Assembly (NCBI RefSeq): GCF_002197755.1
Contig: NZ_NHOT01000003.1
Coordinates: 248,001-312,000 of the forward strand
Length of the DNA stretch: 64,000 nt
Direction: 5' to 3'
From: Pedobacter sp. AJM
GTDB lineage: Bacteria; Bacteroidota; Bacteroidia; Sphingobacteriales; Sphingobacteriaceae
Every line of letters begins with the position of its first letter. Positions within the stretch are counted from its first letter, which is position 1. Positions 18,013-27,297 of this stretch are shown here, one piece after another. The position numbers and the translations under genes were made by a program. A model generated the notes under the pieces. That model did not search any database, was not told where the DNA came from, and saw only the letters and a program-made list of their open reading frames with translations.

Positions 18013-19107
18013 ATGAAAAATAACAGAAACTTTTGTTACAGCCTGCTGATCATTCTGGCAGGCGGAATTTATTTACCTGTACAGGCCCAGCAAAAAAAAG
18101 ATGCTCAGGATGTCATTGAAACCAAAGTGCTAAACATTTCTCATGCCCCAAACAGCATCGTTCGTACCATCAAACAAGATCGCCATGGAAACATCTGGAT
18201 GGCCTCATGGGCGGGTGTTATTAAATACGATGGAAAATCTTTCAGCAATATCACCGGTAAGGTTAGCCCGGCCCGCTTTTTTTCTATCCTCGAAGATAGA
18301 ATGGGAAATTTTTGGTTTGCTTCTATTGGTTCAGGAGTTTATCACTATGATGGAAAATCTTTTCGAAATTACACCACCAGAGACGGGCTTGCCAATGATC
18401 GGGTAACTAATATTTATGAAGATAAAACCGGTCAGATCTGGTTTGGTACTGAAGGTGGTGCAAGTCTTTATAATGGAAAATCCTTTCGCAATTTTAAAAT
18501 GAATGAGGCTCCTCCCTTTAAAGCGGCTGATTCTGTCCATGTTTCTGTTTACCAAAAGTCACTTCCTGAAGTGAGCTGGATGAATCATGATGTGAATGCG
18601 GTCATTGAAGACAATACCGGAAAATTTTGGCTGGCTACGAGGGGCCATAGCTACTGGTATGATGGGAAAACATTCACTAAGATCAACAATAACGAGGGCA
18701 AACCCTTTTCAAATGTTCGTTCGATTATCAAAGATCAAAAAGGCCATATTTGGCTTGGTGGTGCCGATGGGCTTTGGCGCTATGACGGCAAAACATTTAC
18801 CAATTTTACCCAAAAATTTGTGGGTTATATTTACGAAGATAGAAAAGGTAATATATGGACCAGTTCAGAAAGTGCGAAGAGCCAGAATTGGGTACTTTCA
18901 CGTTATGATGAAAAGTCTTTATTAAATAAAAAACCGATGGTCACCGAAATTAAAACAAATGATAAAATGCTTTTCGGAATTTTAGAAGCTAAGGATGGCA
19001 ATATCTGGTTTGGCGGTTTGAAGGGGGTGTACCGTTATGATCCCAGCCTGCCTGACGGACAGCAAAAATCAATTACGCACTTTAAGGGCAAAGAAGCTGA
19101 GCAATAA
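18013..19107 (+). CDS. Secreted two-component-regulator propeller protein
   Basis: Exported beta-propeller made of repeated Reg_prop-type motifs. The ATG at 18013 (MKNNRNFCYSLLIILAGGIY) gives a proper signal peptide ending VQAQ; a TTG at 17971 is less likely. The repeat core GNIWMASWAG / YDGKSF, GNFWFASIG / YDGKSF, GQIWFGTEGG / YNGKSF, GKFWLATRG / YDGKTF, GHIWLGGADG / YDGKTF, GNIWTSSE and GNIWFGGLKG / YRYD occurs about seven times, enough to close a seven-bladed propeller. Such repeats form the sensor half of hybrid two-component systems, but here there is no kinase or regulator part. It starts 176 bp from the divergent membrane regulator. Confidence 0.88.
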   Translation: MKNNRNFCYSLLIILAGGIYLPVQAQQKKDAQDVIETKVLNISHAPNSIVRTIKQDRHGNIWMASWAGVIKYDGKSFSNITGKVSPARFFSILEDRMGNFWFASIGSGVYHYDGKSFRNYTTRDGLANDRVTNIYEDKTGQIWFGTEGGASLYNGKSFRNFKMNEAPPFKAADSVHVSVYQKSLPEVSWMNHDVNAVIEDNTGKFWLATRGHSYWYDGKTFTKINNNEGKPFSNVRSIIKDQKGHIWLGGADGLWRYDGKTFTNFTQKFVGYIYEDRKGNIWTSSESAKSQNWVLSRYDEKSLLNKKPMVTEIKTNDKMLFGILEAKDGNIWFGGLKGVYRYDPSLPDGQQKSITHFKGKEAEQ

Positions 19108-19167
19108 TTGTATATAAAATTGGTATCACCAGGCTGGAGTTTGGTCGGGATGCTAAATTTGAAATAT

Positions 19168-19234
19168 CATCCTGAGCTTGTCGAAAGACTTGTAAAACCA
19201 TCTCGTTAACAGTGTTTCGATAAGCTCAACATCA
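19168..19234. repeat. Interspersed inverted-repeat element, copy 1
   Basis: Begins CATCCTGAGCTTGTCGAAAG and ends AAGCTCAACATCA. TGAGCTTGTCGAAA (19173-19186) pairs with TTTCGATAAGCTCA (19215-19228) in 13 of 14 positions. A second copy lies at 40161-40226, sharing the left block CATCCTGAGCTTG(T/C)CGAA and right block AAGCT(C/T)AACATCA. It is 60 bases after the propeller gene, between convergent genes, so it may also stop transcription. Confidence 0.7.
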
Positions 19235-19325
19235 AATTTAATCTACATGAATGATGATATAGCCGCTTTGTATTAAAAGTAAATAAGTAGAACTTGATAT
19301 GTGCAGGTTTTGTGCATCTCTTCAC

Positions 19326-20507
19326 TTAAAAATATTTTTTTTCGATTTTTAATTTTCGCTGGTCGCCTTTTTTAGATTTTATAGTTACCGTTGCGTGTTC
19401 TTTCCCCTCAAGAATTGGCTTGTTAATAAGCAGATTACATAGATCAACATCTTTAAAGGAAATACCGTCAATTTCGACAATTTGTTCCCCAGGTGCTACG
19501 CTCTCCCCTGCTTCCTGCCAAACGATACCTACAACCATTTTGTTGTTACTAAATGCCGGCTGAAAAGGCCATTGCTTTTCGGCCAGGTCTATTTCTTTGT
19601 CGTCACCTTTATAATAAAACCTCCGGTTGATAAAGTCAATCGTCACAATGCCATAATTGAGTATTTTGGAGCCCATTCTTGCTCCTGAACCTCTACCGGT
19701 TACAGTGAATACATTTCTTAAATGTATTTCATCGATGTCAAGGACCGGAAATTTCAATAAAAATTTTTGATTATTTTTTTCCATGCCAAATGCTCCTATC
19801 TGATTGGCGCCGTAGCCCTTTGTTATTGATTTATAAACTTTTGCTTTTTTAAACTGCTCCATTGATGTTTCAGAAAGAGAAAGCAAGCCGTTATCTCCTG
19901 TATCAAAATGGACCGGCATGGTTGATTTGTCTGATAGCTGCACATTAAATACAGGATAACTTTGGATGGTATCCAAAGAAAGGCTGATTCCGGTCCTTTG
20001 ACCAAGTTGAAGTTTACCAATCTGATCAGTAATGACGATGGTTTTTTTCTGGCTGTTCATTTCAATGATCGAATGCCTGAGCAAATTGCTCCCTATAATG
20101 CCATCAACATTCCAGCATCGAAAAAAATCCGGCACCCCTGTAACAGCGGGTATATCATTGAAGTTAAGATGGCCTAAAGCAATATCCTTAATAATTACGG
20201 CCTGGCTAGATACCCGCTTTCCATTTACATCGTTTACCTGATCACGCTTACCTTTCTCAATACCTATCGCATTCAGGATCTTCGGACTGATGCAAGTCGG
20301 AGCCCCTGTATCGAACAGAAAATTATAATCGACCTGATTGATCCTTACTTTTACTATTATTTTGCCATTGATATCTTGATAAGGAATTTCTTCGAAGTAA
20401 TTTGTTGCTTTTGTTCCACCTTTATTATAGGTAAGATGCTGGGAAAAACCATCCTTCGACAGGATCAAAAAAAACAAGAGAAAAATTAATTTATACATGT
20501 ATATCAT
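19326..20507 (-). CDS. Retropepsin-like aspartic protease with PDZ domain
   Basis: Exported aspartyl protease of the clan AA type. A signal peptide covers residues 1-22 (start at MIYMYK or the Met three codons later), ending FSQ. Two pepsin-like halves each carry the catalytic triplet: FLFDTGAPT at about 65-73 and VHFDTGDNG at about 200-208. The hydrophobic DGIIGSNLL motif follows the first. Residues about 315-390 form a PDZ-like substrate-binding domain (GEQIVEIDGISFKDVD). Two DTG sites in one chain mean it can fold as a complete monomeric protease. It is transcribed alone; substrates are unknown. Confidence 0.88.
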   Translation of the reverse strand: MIYMYKLIFLLFFLILSKDGFSQHLTYNKGGTKATNYFEEIPYQDINGKIIVKVRINQVDYNFLFDTGAPTCISPKILNAIGIEKGKRDQVNDVNGKRVSSQAVIIKDIALGHLNFNDIPAVTGVPDFFRCWNVDGIIGSNLLRHSIIEMNSQKKTIVITDQIGKLQLGQRTGISLSLDTIQSYPVFNVQLSDKSTMPVHFDTGDNGLLSLSETSMEQFKKAKVYKSITKGYGANQIGAFGMEKNNQKFLLKFPVLDIDEIHLRNVFTVTGRGSGARMGSKILNYGIVTIDFINRRFYYKGDDKEIDLAEKQWPFQPAFSNNKMVVGIVWQEAGESVAPGEQIVEIDGISFKDVDLCNLLINKPILEGKEHATVTIKSKKGDQRKLKIEKKYF

Positions 20508-20669
20508 TTAAAACTGAAACTTGTTCAAAATAGCTAAATAGAAAAACATATGAAGATATTTAACGATAATTAACAGCATTCATTAGCACAGCTGTTGATC
20601 ATATCTTAACTGAACAACTGACAAGATATTGGGAACGATGTTAAATGAACTCACTCTGGGTTTTGAAGT

Positions 20670-21383
20670 TTACAAATTCAACCGAAGTTCCTGCAACTTC
20701 CTGAGCACATACGCTTTATAGTTCGGGCCAATGGGTATCGTTTTGTTACCGATCGCAATATCATTGGCGGTAAAAGAGGTCATCTTAGCCATATTGACAA
20801 TAAACGACCGGTGAACGCGCAACAGCGAAAATAACCTGATATCCGTTTCCAGATCGCTGATCTTATATTTAATGTTGATCGAACTGTTCTCATAAACCAC
20901 CCGTATATCATCCTTAATACTTTCAATATATAAAATATCAGCCATATTTAATCGGTGACTTCTCAATCCTGATTTTAAAAATAAATAAGAATTTTGTGTT
21001 GCGACAGCAGTTACAGGATTTTCAGCATTCCGCGACCGCAGATACCGGTCAACAGCCTTAAAAAACCGCTCGAACGTAATGGGTTTTAGCAGATAGTCGA
21101 TGATGTCCAGGTCATAACCATCAATGGCGTATTCGCGATATGCGGTTGTGATGATCACTGCTGGCGGATCCTTTAAGCCTTTTAAAAAGTCAATACCTTT
21201 TATTTGGGGCATTTCAATATCCAGAAACATCAGATCTACCGCAAGAGTTCTCAGCAGCTCCAGGGCCTTTACTGCCGTAGAACAGGTAGCCACCACTTCA
21301 AAAGCATCCAGTTGCGCAAGGTGATTCTGTAACAACTTAATCGCCAGCGGTTCATCGTCAACCAAAAGACATTTTATTTTCAT
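20670..21383 (-). CDS. LytTR-family response regulator
   Basis: Cytoplasmic response regulator of 237 aa. The receiver domain covers about 3-118 with acidic pocket Asp9-Asp10, phosphoacceptor Asp55 (LMFLDIEMP), and Lys100 in DYLLKPITFERF. The LytTR DNA-binding domain covers about 140-236 (ILYIESIKDDIRVVYEN, FSLLRVHRSFIVNMA). It starts 18 bp after the histidine kinase gene on the same strand, so the two are cotranscribed partners. Typical targets are nearby or envelope genes; none is identified here. Confidence 0.95.
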   Translation of the reverse strand: MKIKCLLVDDEPLAIKLLQNHLAQLDAFEVVATCSTAVKALELLRTLAVDLMFLDIEMPQIKGIDFLKGLKDPPAVIITTAYREYAIDGYDLDIIDYLLKPITFERFFKAVDRYLRSRNAENPVTAVATQNSYLFLKSGLRSHRLNMADILYIESIKDDIRVVYENSSINIKYKISDLETDIRLFSLLRVHRSFIVNMAKMTSFTANDIAIGNKTIPIGPNYKAYVLRKLQELRLNL

Positions 21384-21401
21384 AGCGTTAAAGCAATTAG
21401 G

Positions 21402-22490
21402 TTATACATCCACAAGATCAATTTCCAATTCCACATCATAAGTATGGTTGATCATTTTTATATTTAATTTATACCGCGAAGGATAAAGCAGACCAAGCTG
21501 CCGCGTAACATTGTTCAGGCCGAGACCATTCCCACCTGTTGCGGGCTTCTCTTCCACAATACTGTTAGTCACCTTAAAACGGAGGCGGTTATTTTTCAGG
21601 TGGAGATCAATATCAATAAAGGGATTGCCGGCATCCATACCCGCACCATGTTTAAATGCATTTTCCACAAATGATAATAAAATCAATGGTGCGATAGTGG
21701 CCGCTTTGTCGGTAACATAATCAAAACTTATCCTTAGCCGTTCATCATATCTGAGCTTTTCCAATGCAAGATAATTCTCAATCAGTTTAATTTCTGATAA
21801 CAGCGGAACATAAGCCGTATTACACCTGTAAAGTACATGATCCAGTATCTCGGATAATCCGGCAATCGATTTTGAAACAACCGGAGCATTCATGAGCGAC
21901 AGCGAATAAATGTTGTTTAAGGTATTGAATAAAAAATGCGGATTGAGCTGACTTCTCAAAGCTTTAAGTTCCGTTTCTGCCTTTTCTTTCTCCAACATCA
22001 ATGAACGTTGCTGAACCACGTACTGGTCACGGATCAGTTTGACAAAAGCGAATACCCATGCCGCAGAGAATGACAGGGTAAAGTAATGTGTTACTAATTT
22101 GGGGATATCAGATAGGATCTGCCATAGTGATTCCTGTGCGAAAGGTGGTGTTCTGATGAGTGGTTCCAGGAGATATATTACCGCAGCCCGTGAGCAGGCA
22201 GAAATGAGGTAAGCACCTGCAATAAAAAAGACGACCACCTCAAAATAGTTTTTTGAGCGCATTAATTTTGGAATGATCAGGTAGGCCAGAAAATAAGAGG
22301 CCAGCATGGTCACGGAGATATAATAAATCTGACGGTACATAATGTTGTCGAATTGCTTATATTCTTCCATATCATACCGGTTCATAAAAAGCAATGCGAC
22401 GATCAGCCAAAAGATGACATGAGTTTGAAAACGGTGAGTCAGGCTGAACTTAACAATTCTTTCAATCAATGGCATAACCAAAGATAACAC
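21402..22490 (-). CDS. LytS/YehU-type sensor histidine kinase
   Basis: Membrane histidine kinase. Four hydrophobic segments are at about 22-40, 54-74, 84-110 and 132-152, with little extracytoplasmic sequence, followed by a helical linker (QRSLMLEKEKAETELKALRS). The His_kinase domain has phosphoacceptor His185 in QLNPHFLFNTLNNIYSLS, and the ATPase part has FVENAFKHGAG and GNGLGLNNV. It pairs with the LytTR regulator immediately downstream. The input signal is unknown; the small sensor region suggests an intramembrane cue. Confidence 0.94.
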   Translation of the reverse strand: MLSLVMPLIERIVKFSLTHRFQTHVIFWLIVALLFMNRYDMEEYKQFDNIMYRQIYYISVTMLASYFLAYLIIPKLMRSKNYFEVVVFFIAGAYLISACSRAAVIYLLEPLIRTPPFAQESLWQILSDIPKLVTHYFTLSFSAAWVFAFVKLIRDQYVVQQRSLMLEKEKAETELKALRSQLNPHFLFNTLNNIYSLSLMNAPVVSKSIAGLSEILDHVLYRCNTAYVPLLSEIKLIENYLALEKLRYDERLRISFDYVTDKAATIAPLILLSFVENAFKHGAGMDAGNPFIDIDLHLKNNRLRFKVTNSIVEEKPATGGNGLGLNNVTRQLGLLYPSRYKLNIKMINHTYDVELEIDLVDV

Positions 22491-22680
22491 ATAGGCCGCT
22501 TATCCTGAATAAACATGACGGAATAACCGAAAACCAGCCTGAAAACGGCAAATACACAGATGAAATGGAATATTTCGCTAAATAACAGTTTCTATACATC
22601 ATTTTGGCTTTTGCGGCAGGGCCATGTTTCAGACCAATTATTTTGTTCGATTTTCAGCTAAATTTTCAAAAATCATCAGA

Positions 22681-23886
22681 ATGAGATCACAAATTTATAT
22701 TATTTCCCTGCTGCTAGGCATGCTCATAAGTGCAACCGCCCGCGGGCAGCAGATTGAGCAATTACCCTTAAAATCCACCGATGCAATTGATAGTGTTATC
22801 CTGAAAAAAATGAGTGATGCACAGCTCGTAGGCCTGGGTGCAGCCATTATCATCGATAAAAAACTCGCCTGGTCTAAAGGCTACGGTTATGCCGACCGGG
22901 AGAACAAGATACCATTCACCACATCAACCGTCATGAATATAGCCTCTGTATCCAAAACCATTACCGGGGCCTGCCTGATGAAAGCCGTGGAGCAGGGAAA
23001 ACTTTCCCTTGATGAAGATATCAATACCTACCTCCCCTTTAAGATTCATCACCCTTTCTTTCCAAAAGAGAAAATCACTTTGCGTCACCTGGCTACCCAC
23101 ACCTCCGGTCTGAATGACAGGTTCCCTTTTTATAACTCCGACAGTTTATATGTTAACGGAAAAGATTCGCCGGAGACGCTGGCAGATTTTCTGCGCAATT
23201 ATTTTTTGCCTGGCGGAACACATTATGCTAAAGAAAATTTTATCAATCACAGGCCGGGTACATTTCGGGAGTATTCCAATATCGCGACCGCCCTGGCAGG
23301 TTACATTATCGAAGTGCAGACAGGTAAAAAGCTGAACGACTACAGCCGGGAATATCTATTCAAGCCATTGAAAATGAATGATACAGGATGGTTCCTGTCT
23401 GAGATCAACCTGAAAAAGCACGCCAGGCTTTACCAGAAACAGGTGGATAGCAGTATTAAAAGAATACCACTTTACGGACTGACCACTTATCCCGATGGTG
23501 GCGTACGTACATCGGTCAATGACCTGTCCCACTTCTTTATCTGCTTGTTAAATGGCGGAAAATTTCAAAACAGACAGGTGCTCAGGGAGAAAACGGTGCA
23601 GGAGATGCTCCGGTTTCAGTTTGATGACGCGCATAAGCCTGAAAATATAGCACCAGCTCAACTTAACTCCGGTATTTTCTGGTCTACCAAGATGGGTGGA
23701 AAAAGGATCGGGCACAACGGCTCCGACTTTGGTGTAAGGACTTTCATGCTTTCTGATCTTAAAAAGGAAGTGGCGGTGATCATGTTCATCAATACCTCAT
23801 TGCTGGAAACAGAGGAGGCCCAATTCTTTGGTATCTACAACGAACTCTATCAATATGGCGTTAAAATTAGAAATGGTGATCATTAA
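22681..23886 (+). CDS. Serine hydrolase, beta-lactamase family
   Basis: Second exported PBP-type serine hydrolase in the window. The ATG at 22681 (MRSQIYIISLLLGMLISATA) gives a signal peptide ending RGQ; an in-frame ATG at 22624 would add 19 residues with no purpose. Active-site motifs: SVSK (SxxK) in ASVSKTITG, YSN in FREYSNIA, and HNG in GHNGSDFG. It is divergent from the LytS/LytTR operon by 190 bp, so it is a plausible target of that system. This link is inference only. Confidence 0.9.
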   Translation: MRSQIYIISLLLGMLISATARGQQIEQLPLKSTDAIDSVILKKMSDAQLVGLGAAIIIDKKLAWSKGYGYADRENKIPFTTSTVMNIASVSKTITGACLMKAVEQGKLSLDEDINTYLPFKIHHPFFPKEKITLRHLATHTSGLNDRFPFYNSDSLYVNGKDSPETLADFLRNYFLPGGTHYAKENFINHRPGTFREYSNIATALAGYIIEVQTGKKLNDYSREYLFKPLKMNDTGWFLSEINLKKHARLYQKQVDSSIKRIPLYGLTTYPDGGVRTSVNDLSHFFICLLNGGKFQNRQVLREKTVQEMLRFQFDDAHKPENIAPAQLNSGIFWSTKMGGKRIGHNGSDFGVRTFMLSDLKKEVAVIMFINTSLLETEEAQFFGIYNELYQYGVKIRNGDH

Positions 23887-24042
23887 TAGCAATTATGTTG
23901 AACACCATTCAGCCAGCCGGGCAGCAATAGAAAATATACCCAGATGGCATTTGAAAGTGCGAATGGACCAATTGAAACTATCCTTAAACTAAGCTCTCAA
24001 ACACTGATGATAATAAATTTCTTATCATATTTCATCAAACAT

Positions 24043-24687
24043 TCAGGTACCGGTAACTTGCATGCTTTGTTCAAATGCTGATAAAAATTTGCTGACATGT
24101 ACGCCATCGCAAAGTGCGTGGTGTACATGTACAGAAACAGGCAACAGCACTTGCCCGTCTTTAAATAAGAGTTTACCAAATACGATTTTAGGAACATGAT
24201 CACCCGCTTTAAGCATTTGTGCATGTTGCATGCTGGTGAAATTTATGCATGGCAGAATAGAGTAATGTATCATATTCATCACATCCGGCTTTAAGGTTAA
24301 TCCAACCGCAGCTTTTTCCAGCATGATCACATTCCTGGTCTCCTGACTAAAAATTTTAAAATCCCGGTGGTAATTAAAATAAGCAAAACCAAATGTTTCA
24401 TCATTTCTTAACACGGTAATGGAGCCTGAAATCAAGCTATACTCAACAACTTCGTCAGCCTCAATTCTGTACCGAAACTCTTTAATGTGGTTTGCGGCCA
24501 AAAGTGATTTATGCAGATAGTACAAAAAGAATGGTATTTGGTATGCTTTACAAAAGTGGTATGCTTCTGTACAATTTATCAAACTCGTTACGCCAAAAAA
24601 AGGCTGATCAAACGTGCTGAAAAAATTATAATGCGCCTTGCGTTTCCAGGTACTGATATCTATTATATCTTTGGTAGGTATTTCCAT
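24043..24687 (-). CDS. Chloramphenicol acetyltransferase-like protein (type A)
   Basis: Trimeric CAT-fold acetyl-CoA-dependent O-acetyltransferase, 214 aa as in the CatA family. Family marks: N-terminal WKRKAHYNFFSTFDQPFFGV; catalytic His190 and the structural Asp194 in HHALCDGVH; PCINFTSM in the region of the CAT active-site Ser; TFGFAYF. The catalytic motif is intact, so it could acetylate chloramphenicol, but many such chromosomal proteins act on other hydroxylated compounds. It is divergent from an AraC-type gene, with two direct repeats between them, so it is probably inducible. Confidence 0.88.
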   Translation of the reverse strand: MEIPTKDIIDISTWKRKAHYNFFSTFDQPFFGVTSLINCTEAYHFCKAYQIPFFLYYLHKSLLAANHIKEFRYRIEADEVVEYSLISGSITVLRNDETFGFAYFNYHRDFKIFSQETRNVIMLEKAAVGLTLKPDVMNMIHYSILPCINFTSMQHAQMLKAGDHVPKIVFGKLLFKDGQVLLPVSVHVHHALCDGVHVSKFLSAFEQSMQVTGT

Positions 24688-24719
24688 GTCAGCAATTTGC
24701 GGCTTATGATTTTAATGCG

Positions 24720-24758
24720 ATATACCAAAAAGGATTAAGAATATACCAAAACGGATTA
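24720..24758. promoter_or_regulatory. Two direct repeats, likely operator of the AraC-type gene
   Basis: ATATACCAAAAAGGATTA at 24720-24737 and ATATACCAAAACGGATTA at 24741-24758 differ in one base and are exactly 21 bp apart, about two helical turns. They lie between the divergent CAT-like and AraC-type genes, with the second running into the proposed AraC ATG. Direct repeats on the same helix face are what AraC dimers bind. The overlap also suggests that the AraC start may really be the ATG at 24821. Confidence 0.6.
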
Positions 24759-25732
24759 TGTACCAATTATCAGGAAATGAGTTTAAAAACTTAGTTAAAA
24801 GAGAATTTACTACAGATATCATGACAACTGATTCATCAGTAACGCTGCCTGATGTTTTTAGCTGTCAAACGAAAAGTTTGAGGACCACAGATTTCGACCT
24901 ATTAAATTTCTATGGTACTTTTAATGAAGATACCCGGGTAAACCATTTTCAGGATAACACACATGTAAGCCTGCACTTTCAACTCGCAGGTAGTTCTGGT
25001 GCCTTCATTTCAGGCATGCCAAAGGATCAGTCCATGCGTCAAGGACAATTCAATGTTTTAAATTGTATAAACCCAACCAGTTCCTTTATTTTCCCTAAAC
25101 AACAGCAGTACGAATATATGTGCATTGGATTAAAAACTTCTTTTTTTAATGAAGTATTGCATGAATGCGGTACTCCATACCAGGAATTAATAGCCCGGGG
25201 CGAGGACATGAAAAGCTTTGCGGTTTTTGATTCACCTATGCATACCAATGCTTTCCAATTTTCGGCCTTACGACTTTTACAAAACCCGCCAATAGCCAAT
25301 AACCTGAAAGAAAACTATCTGAAATCGAAAGTGAAGGAGTTGATTTTACTTTGCATGAATGCCTACTCCACAAACAGCAACCAACCTGTTAAATCACTAA
25401 ACAACATAGACATTGATAAGTTGAAAGCTGTGAAAAACTACCTGTCCATAAATTACTTATCTGCTTTGACCCTGGAAGGCATCAGTAGGGAATTCCTTCT
25501 GAATGAATTTAAGTTAAAGAAAGGCTTCAAACAAATTTTCGGGTTAACGGTGTTCAGCTATATCCATGAATTAAGGATGCAGCATGCTGATTCCTTAATC
25601 AGGGATGCTAAGCTTAATATCGGGGAGATCGCTGCCATTTTGGGTTACACATCCGATTCCTCATTTATCCGGGCATTCAAGTTATTCTATGGTCAATCAC
25701 CTGGAAAGAGGATAGTCTCGCAGATAAAATAG
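24758..25732 (+). CDS. AraC-family transcription regulator
   Basis: 324-aa regulator. Residues about 1-215 form an unrecognised sensor part with a cupin-like pattern (HVSLHFQLAGSSGAFISGMP). Residues about 222-322 form the AraC DNA-binding domain (LSALTLEGISREFLLNEFKL, then LNIGEIAAILGYTSDSSFIR, AFKLFYGQSPGKR). The first ATG overlaps the second of two direct repeats, so the ATG at 24821 (MTTDSSVTLPD) is an alternative start. It is divergent from the CAT-like gene and is its likely regulator. Confidence 0.9.
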   Translation: MYQLSGNEFKNLVKREFTTDIMTTDSSVTLPDVFSCQTKSLRTTDFDLLNFYGTFNEDTRVNHFQDNTHVSLHFQLAGSSGAFISGMPKDQSMRQGQFNVLNCINPTSSFIFPKQQQYEYMCIGLKTSFFNEVLHECGTPYQELIARGEDMKSFAVFDSPMHTNAFQFSALRLLQNPPIANNLKENYLKSKVKELILLCMNAYSTNSNQPVKSLNNIDIDKLKAVKNYLSINYLSALTLEGISREFLLNEFKLKKGFKQIFGLTVFSYIHELRMQHADSLIRDAKLNIGEIAAILGYTSDSSFIRAFKLFYGQSPGKRIVSQIK

Positions 25733-25971
25733 CTTGGATAAGGGAAATCAGAGCACGATTACGGCTTAATAAGCTATAGGTTGCAACCGCGATGCAATAC
25801 TCATATTTTTTTTCTTCTTTTAACTGCAGCTTGATTATAAATTGAGTATTTCCACCACCTTAAAATCATAGTCCTCTTGAAATGATACAAACACGGCCAA
25901 ATAAATGCCTGACTATGGAATTTCATCATTACCCCCTATTATGCGCCATAAAGATTCTGTAATTTGAAGCC

Positions 25972-26559
25972 ATGGATACCAACAAATATACTATTAACAC
26001 CAGTTTCCTGGATTTCGCAGCGTCGCTGGCCAACCTGGAAGAGGATGCAAAAGCTGCCCTGGCTTGCAGATTGTATAAAAAGCAATATGACAAAGGAGAA
26101 TTGATCCTGGAAAAAGGAACTGTCTGCAACCGAATTTACTTTGTAGACAGCGGCCTGCTCAAGACCTTTTTTTATACGGAAACGCGCGAATTTATCATGC
26201 GCTTTTTTCCTGAAGGAAATATGTTTACCGTGTTGGATAGTTTCCTGACCCGGCAACCTTCCTCCTATTCTATCTTAAGCCTAGAAGCTACAACACTTAC
26301 CTGCCTGAACCACGATGATATGGAAGCACTTTGTGCCCGCTACCATTCGGTGGAAACATTTTTCAGAAAACTGGTGTCGTTGGCCGCCGTAAATATGATG
26401 GACAGGATCAGCAGCACCCTGGAAGAAAAAGCACAGGGCGCTTATCATAACTTCCTAAAGGAACACGGAAGATTACTGCAAAGGATCAGCCTGGCAGACC
26501 TTGCCTCCTATCTGGGAATTACGCAGGTTTCGTTAAGCAGAATCAGGGGAATAAAGTAG
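25972..26559 (+). CDS. Crp/Fnr-family transcription regulator
   Basis: 195-aa regulator. Residues about 20-120 form a cyclic-nucleotide-binding-type beta roll (LILEKGTVCNRIYFVDSGLL, RFFPEGNMFTVLDSFL). Residues about 140-195 hold a winged helix (ISLADLASYLGITQVSLSRI). The key Arg and Glu that bind cAMP are not evident, as usual for Bacteroidota members. It is followed 66 bp later by the HXXEE membrane protein gene; the two probably form a unit. Confidence 0.92.
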   Translation: MDTNKYTINTSFLDFAASLANLEEDAKAALACRLYKKQYDKGELILEKGTVCNRIYFVDSGLLKTFFYTETREFIMRFFPEGNMFTVLDSFLTRQPSSYSILSLEATTLTCLNHDDMEALCARYHSVETFFRKLVSLAAVNMMDRISSTLEEKAQGAYHNFLKEHGRLLQRISLADLASYLGITQVSLSRIRGIK

Positions 26560-26625
26560 TTTTTATCATTTGATAAATGCAGAGCTAGCTTAGCAATGTA
26601 CCTTTCACGCATATTAAACATCGCG

Positions 26626-27297
26626 ATGAAAACTCCACTTTCCTTTCCTCAGACAATAAGCCTTTTAGCAGCATGTCTTTTTACAGTTGTTGCTCCGGTT
26701 ATGGGTTATCTATCCATTGGTCTGGCTCCCGTAATAATTGTGGGAGGCTCCGCCCTCATAGGACTAATCTGCTGGTACAAAACCTATCTGAAAAACCCTG
26801 TTGAACCTGGGGTGATCCTTCCGCTTTTCATTCTTACCGTAGCCGGTTTACAGATCCACATTGTAGAAGAGTACCTGATGGGCTTTGCACCGGCCATGAG
26901 CCGCCTATTTGGTATTTCCTGGAGTGAAAAAAGCTTTTTGATGGTCTTTGCACTGGTGGGTCCAGTCATTTATACCCTTACATCACTCGGATTGTACTAT
27001 AAAGTTCATATCGCGGGATTTGTGGCCTGGTTTATCTTTATCGGTCCCGGCGTTGCAGAATTTACTCATTTTATCTTTCCACTCCTTTCACCGGAAATAC
27101 TGCCGCATGATCCTCATTCCATTACGACTGTCATTAATGGAAACTCAATCCCGCAAATGCCTAATTTCTATTTCAAAACCACAGGACATTATTATTTTCC
27201 TGGAATGTGGACCGCAATCCTTCCCATGATTCCTGGTTGTATTGCCATCTATCGGCTGCTGATTAGGAAAAATTATCACGTAAACATCCCAAATTAA
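26626..27297 (+). CDS. HXXEE-domain membrane protein
   Basis: Polytopic membrane protein with about six hydrophobic segments. The HIVEEYLMGF motif matches the H-x-x-E-E signature that names the family, and later GPGVAEFTHFIFPLL and HYYFPGMWTAILPM carry the other conserved His residues, probably a membrane metal or di-iron site. The ATG at 26626 (MKTPLSFPQTISLLAACLFT) is preferred over the in-frame ATG at 26596. It is likely controlled by the preceding Crp-type gene. Function is unknown. Confidence 0.82.
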   Translation: MKTPLSFPQTISLLAACLFTVVAPVMGYLSIGLAPVIIVGGSALIGLICWYKTYLKNPVEPGVILPLFILTVAGLQIHIVEEYLMGFAPAMSRLFGISWSEKSFLMVFALVGPVIYTLTSLGLYYKVHIAGFVAWFIFIGPGVAEFTHFIFPLLSPEILPHDPHSITTVINGNSIPQMPNFYFKTTGHYYFPGMWTAILPMIPGCIAIYRLLIRKNYHVNIPN

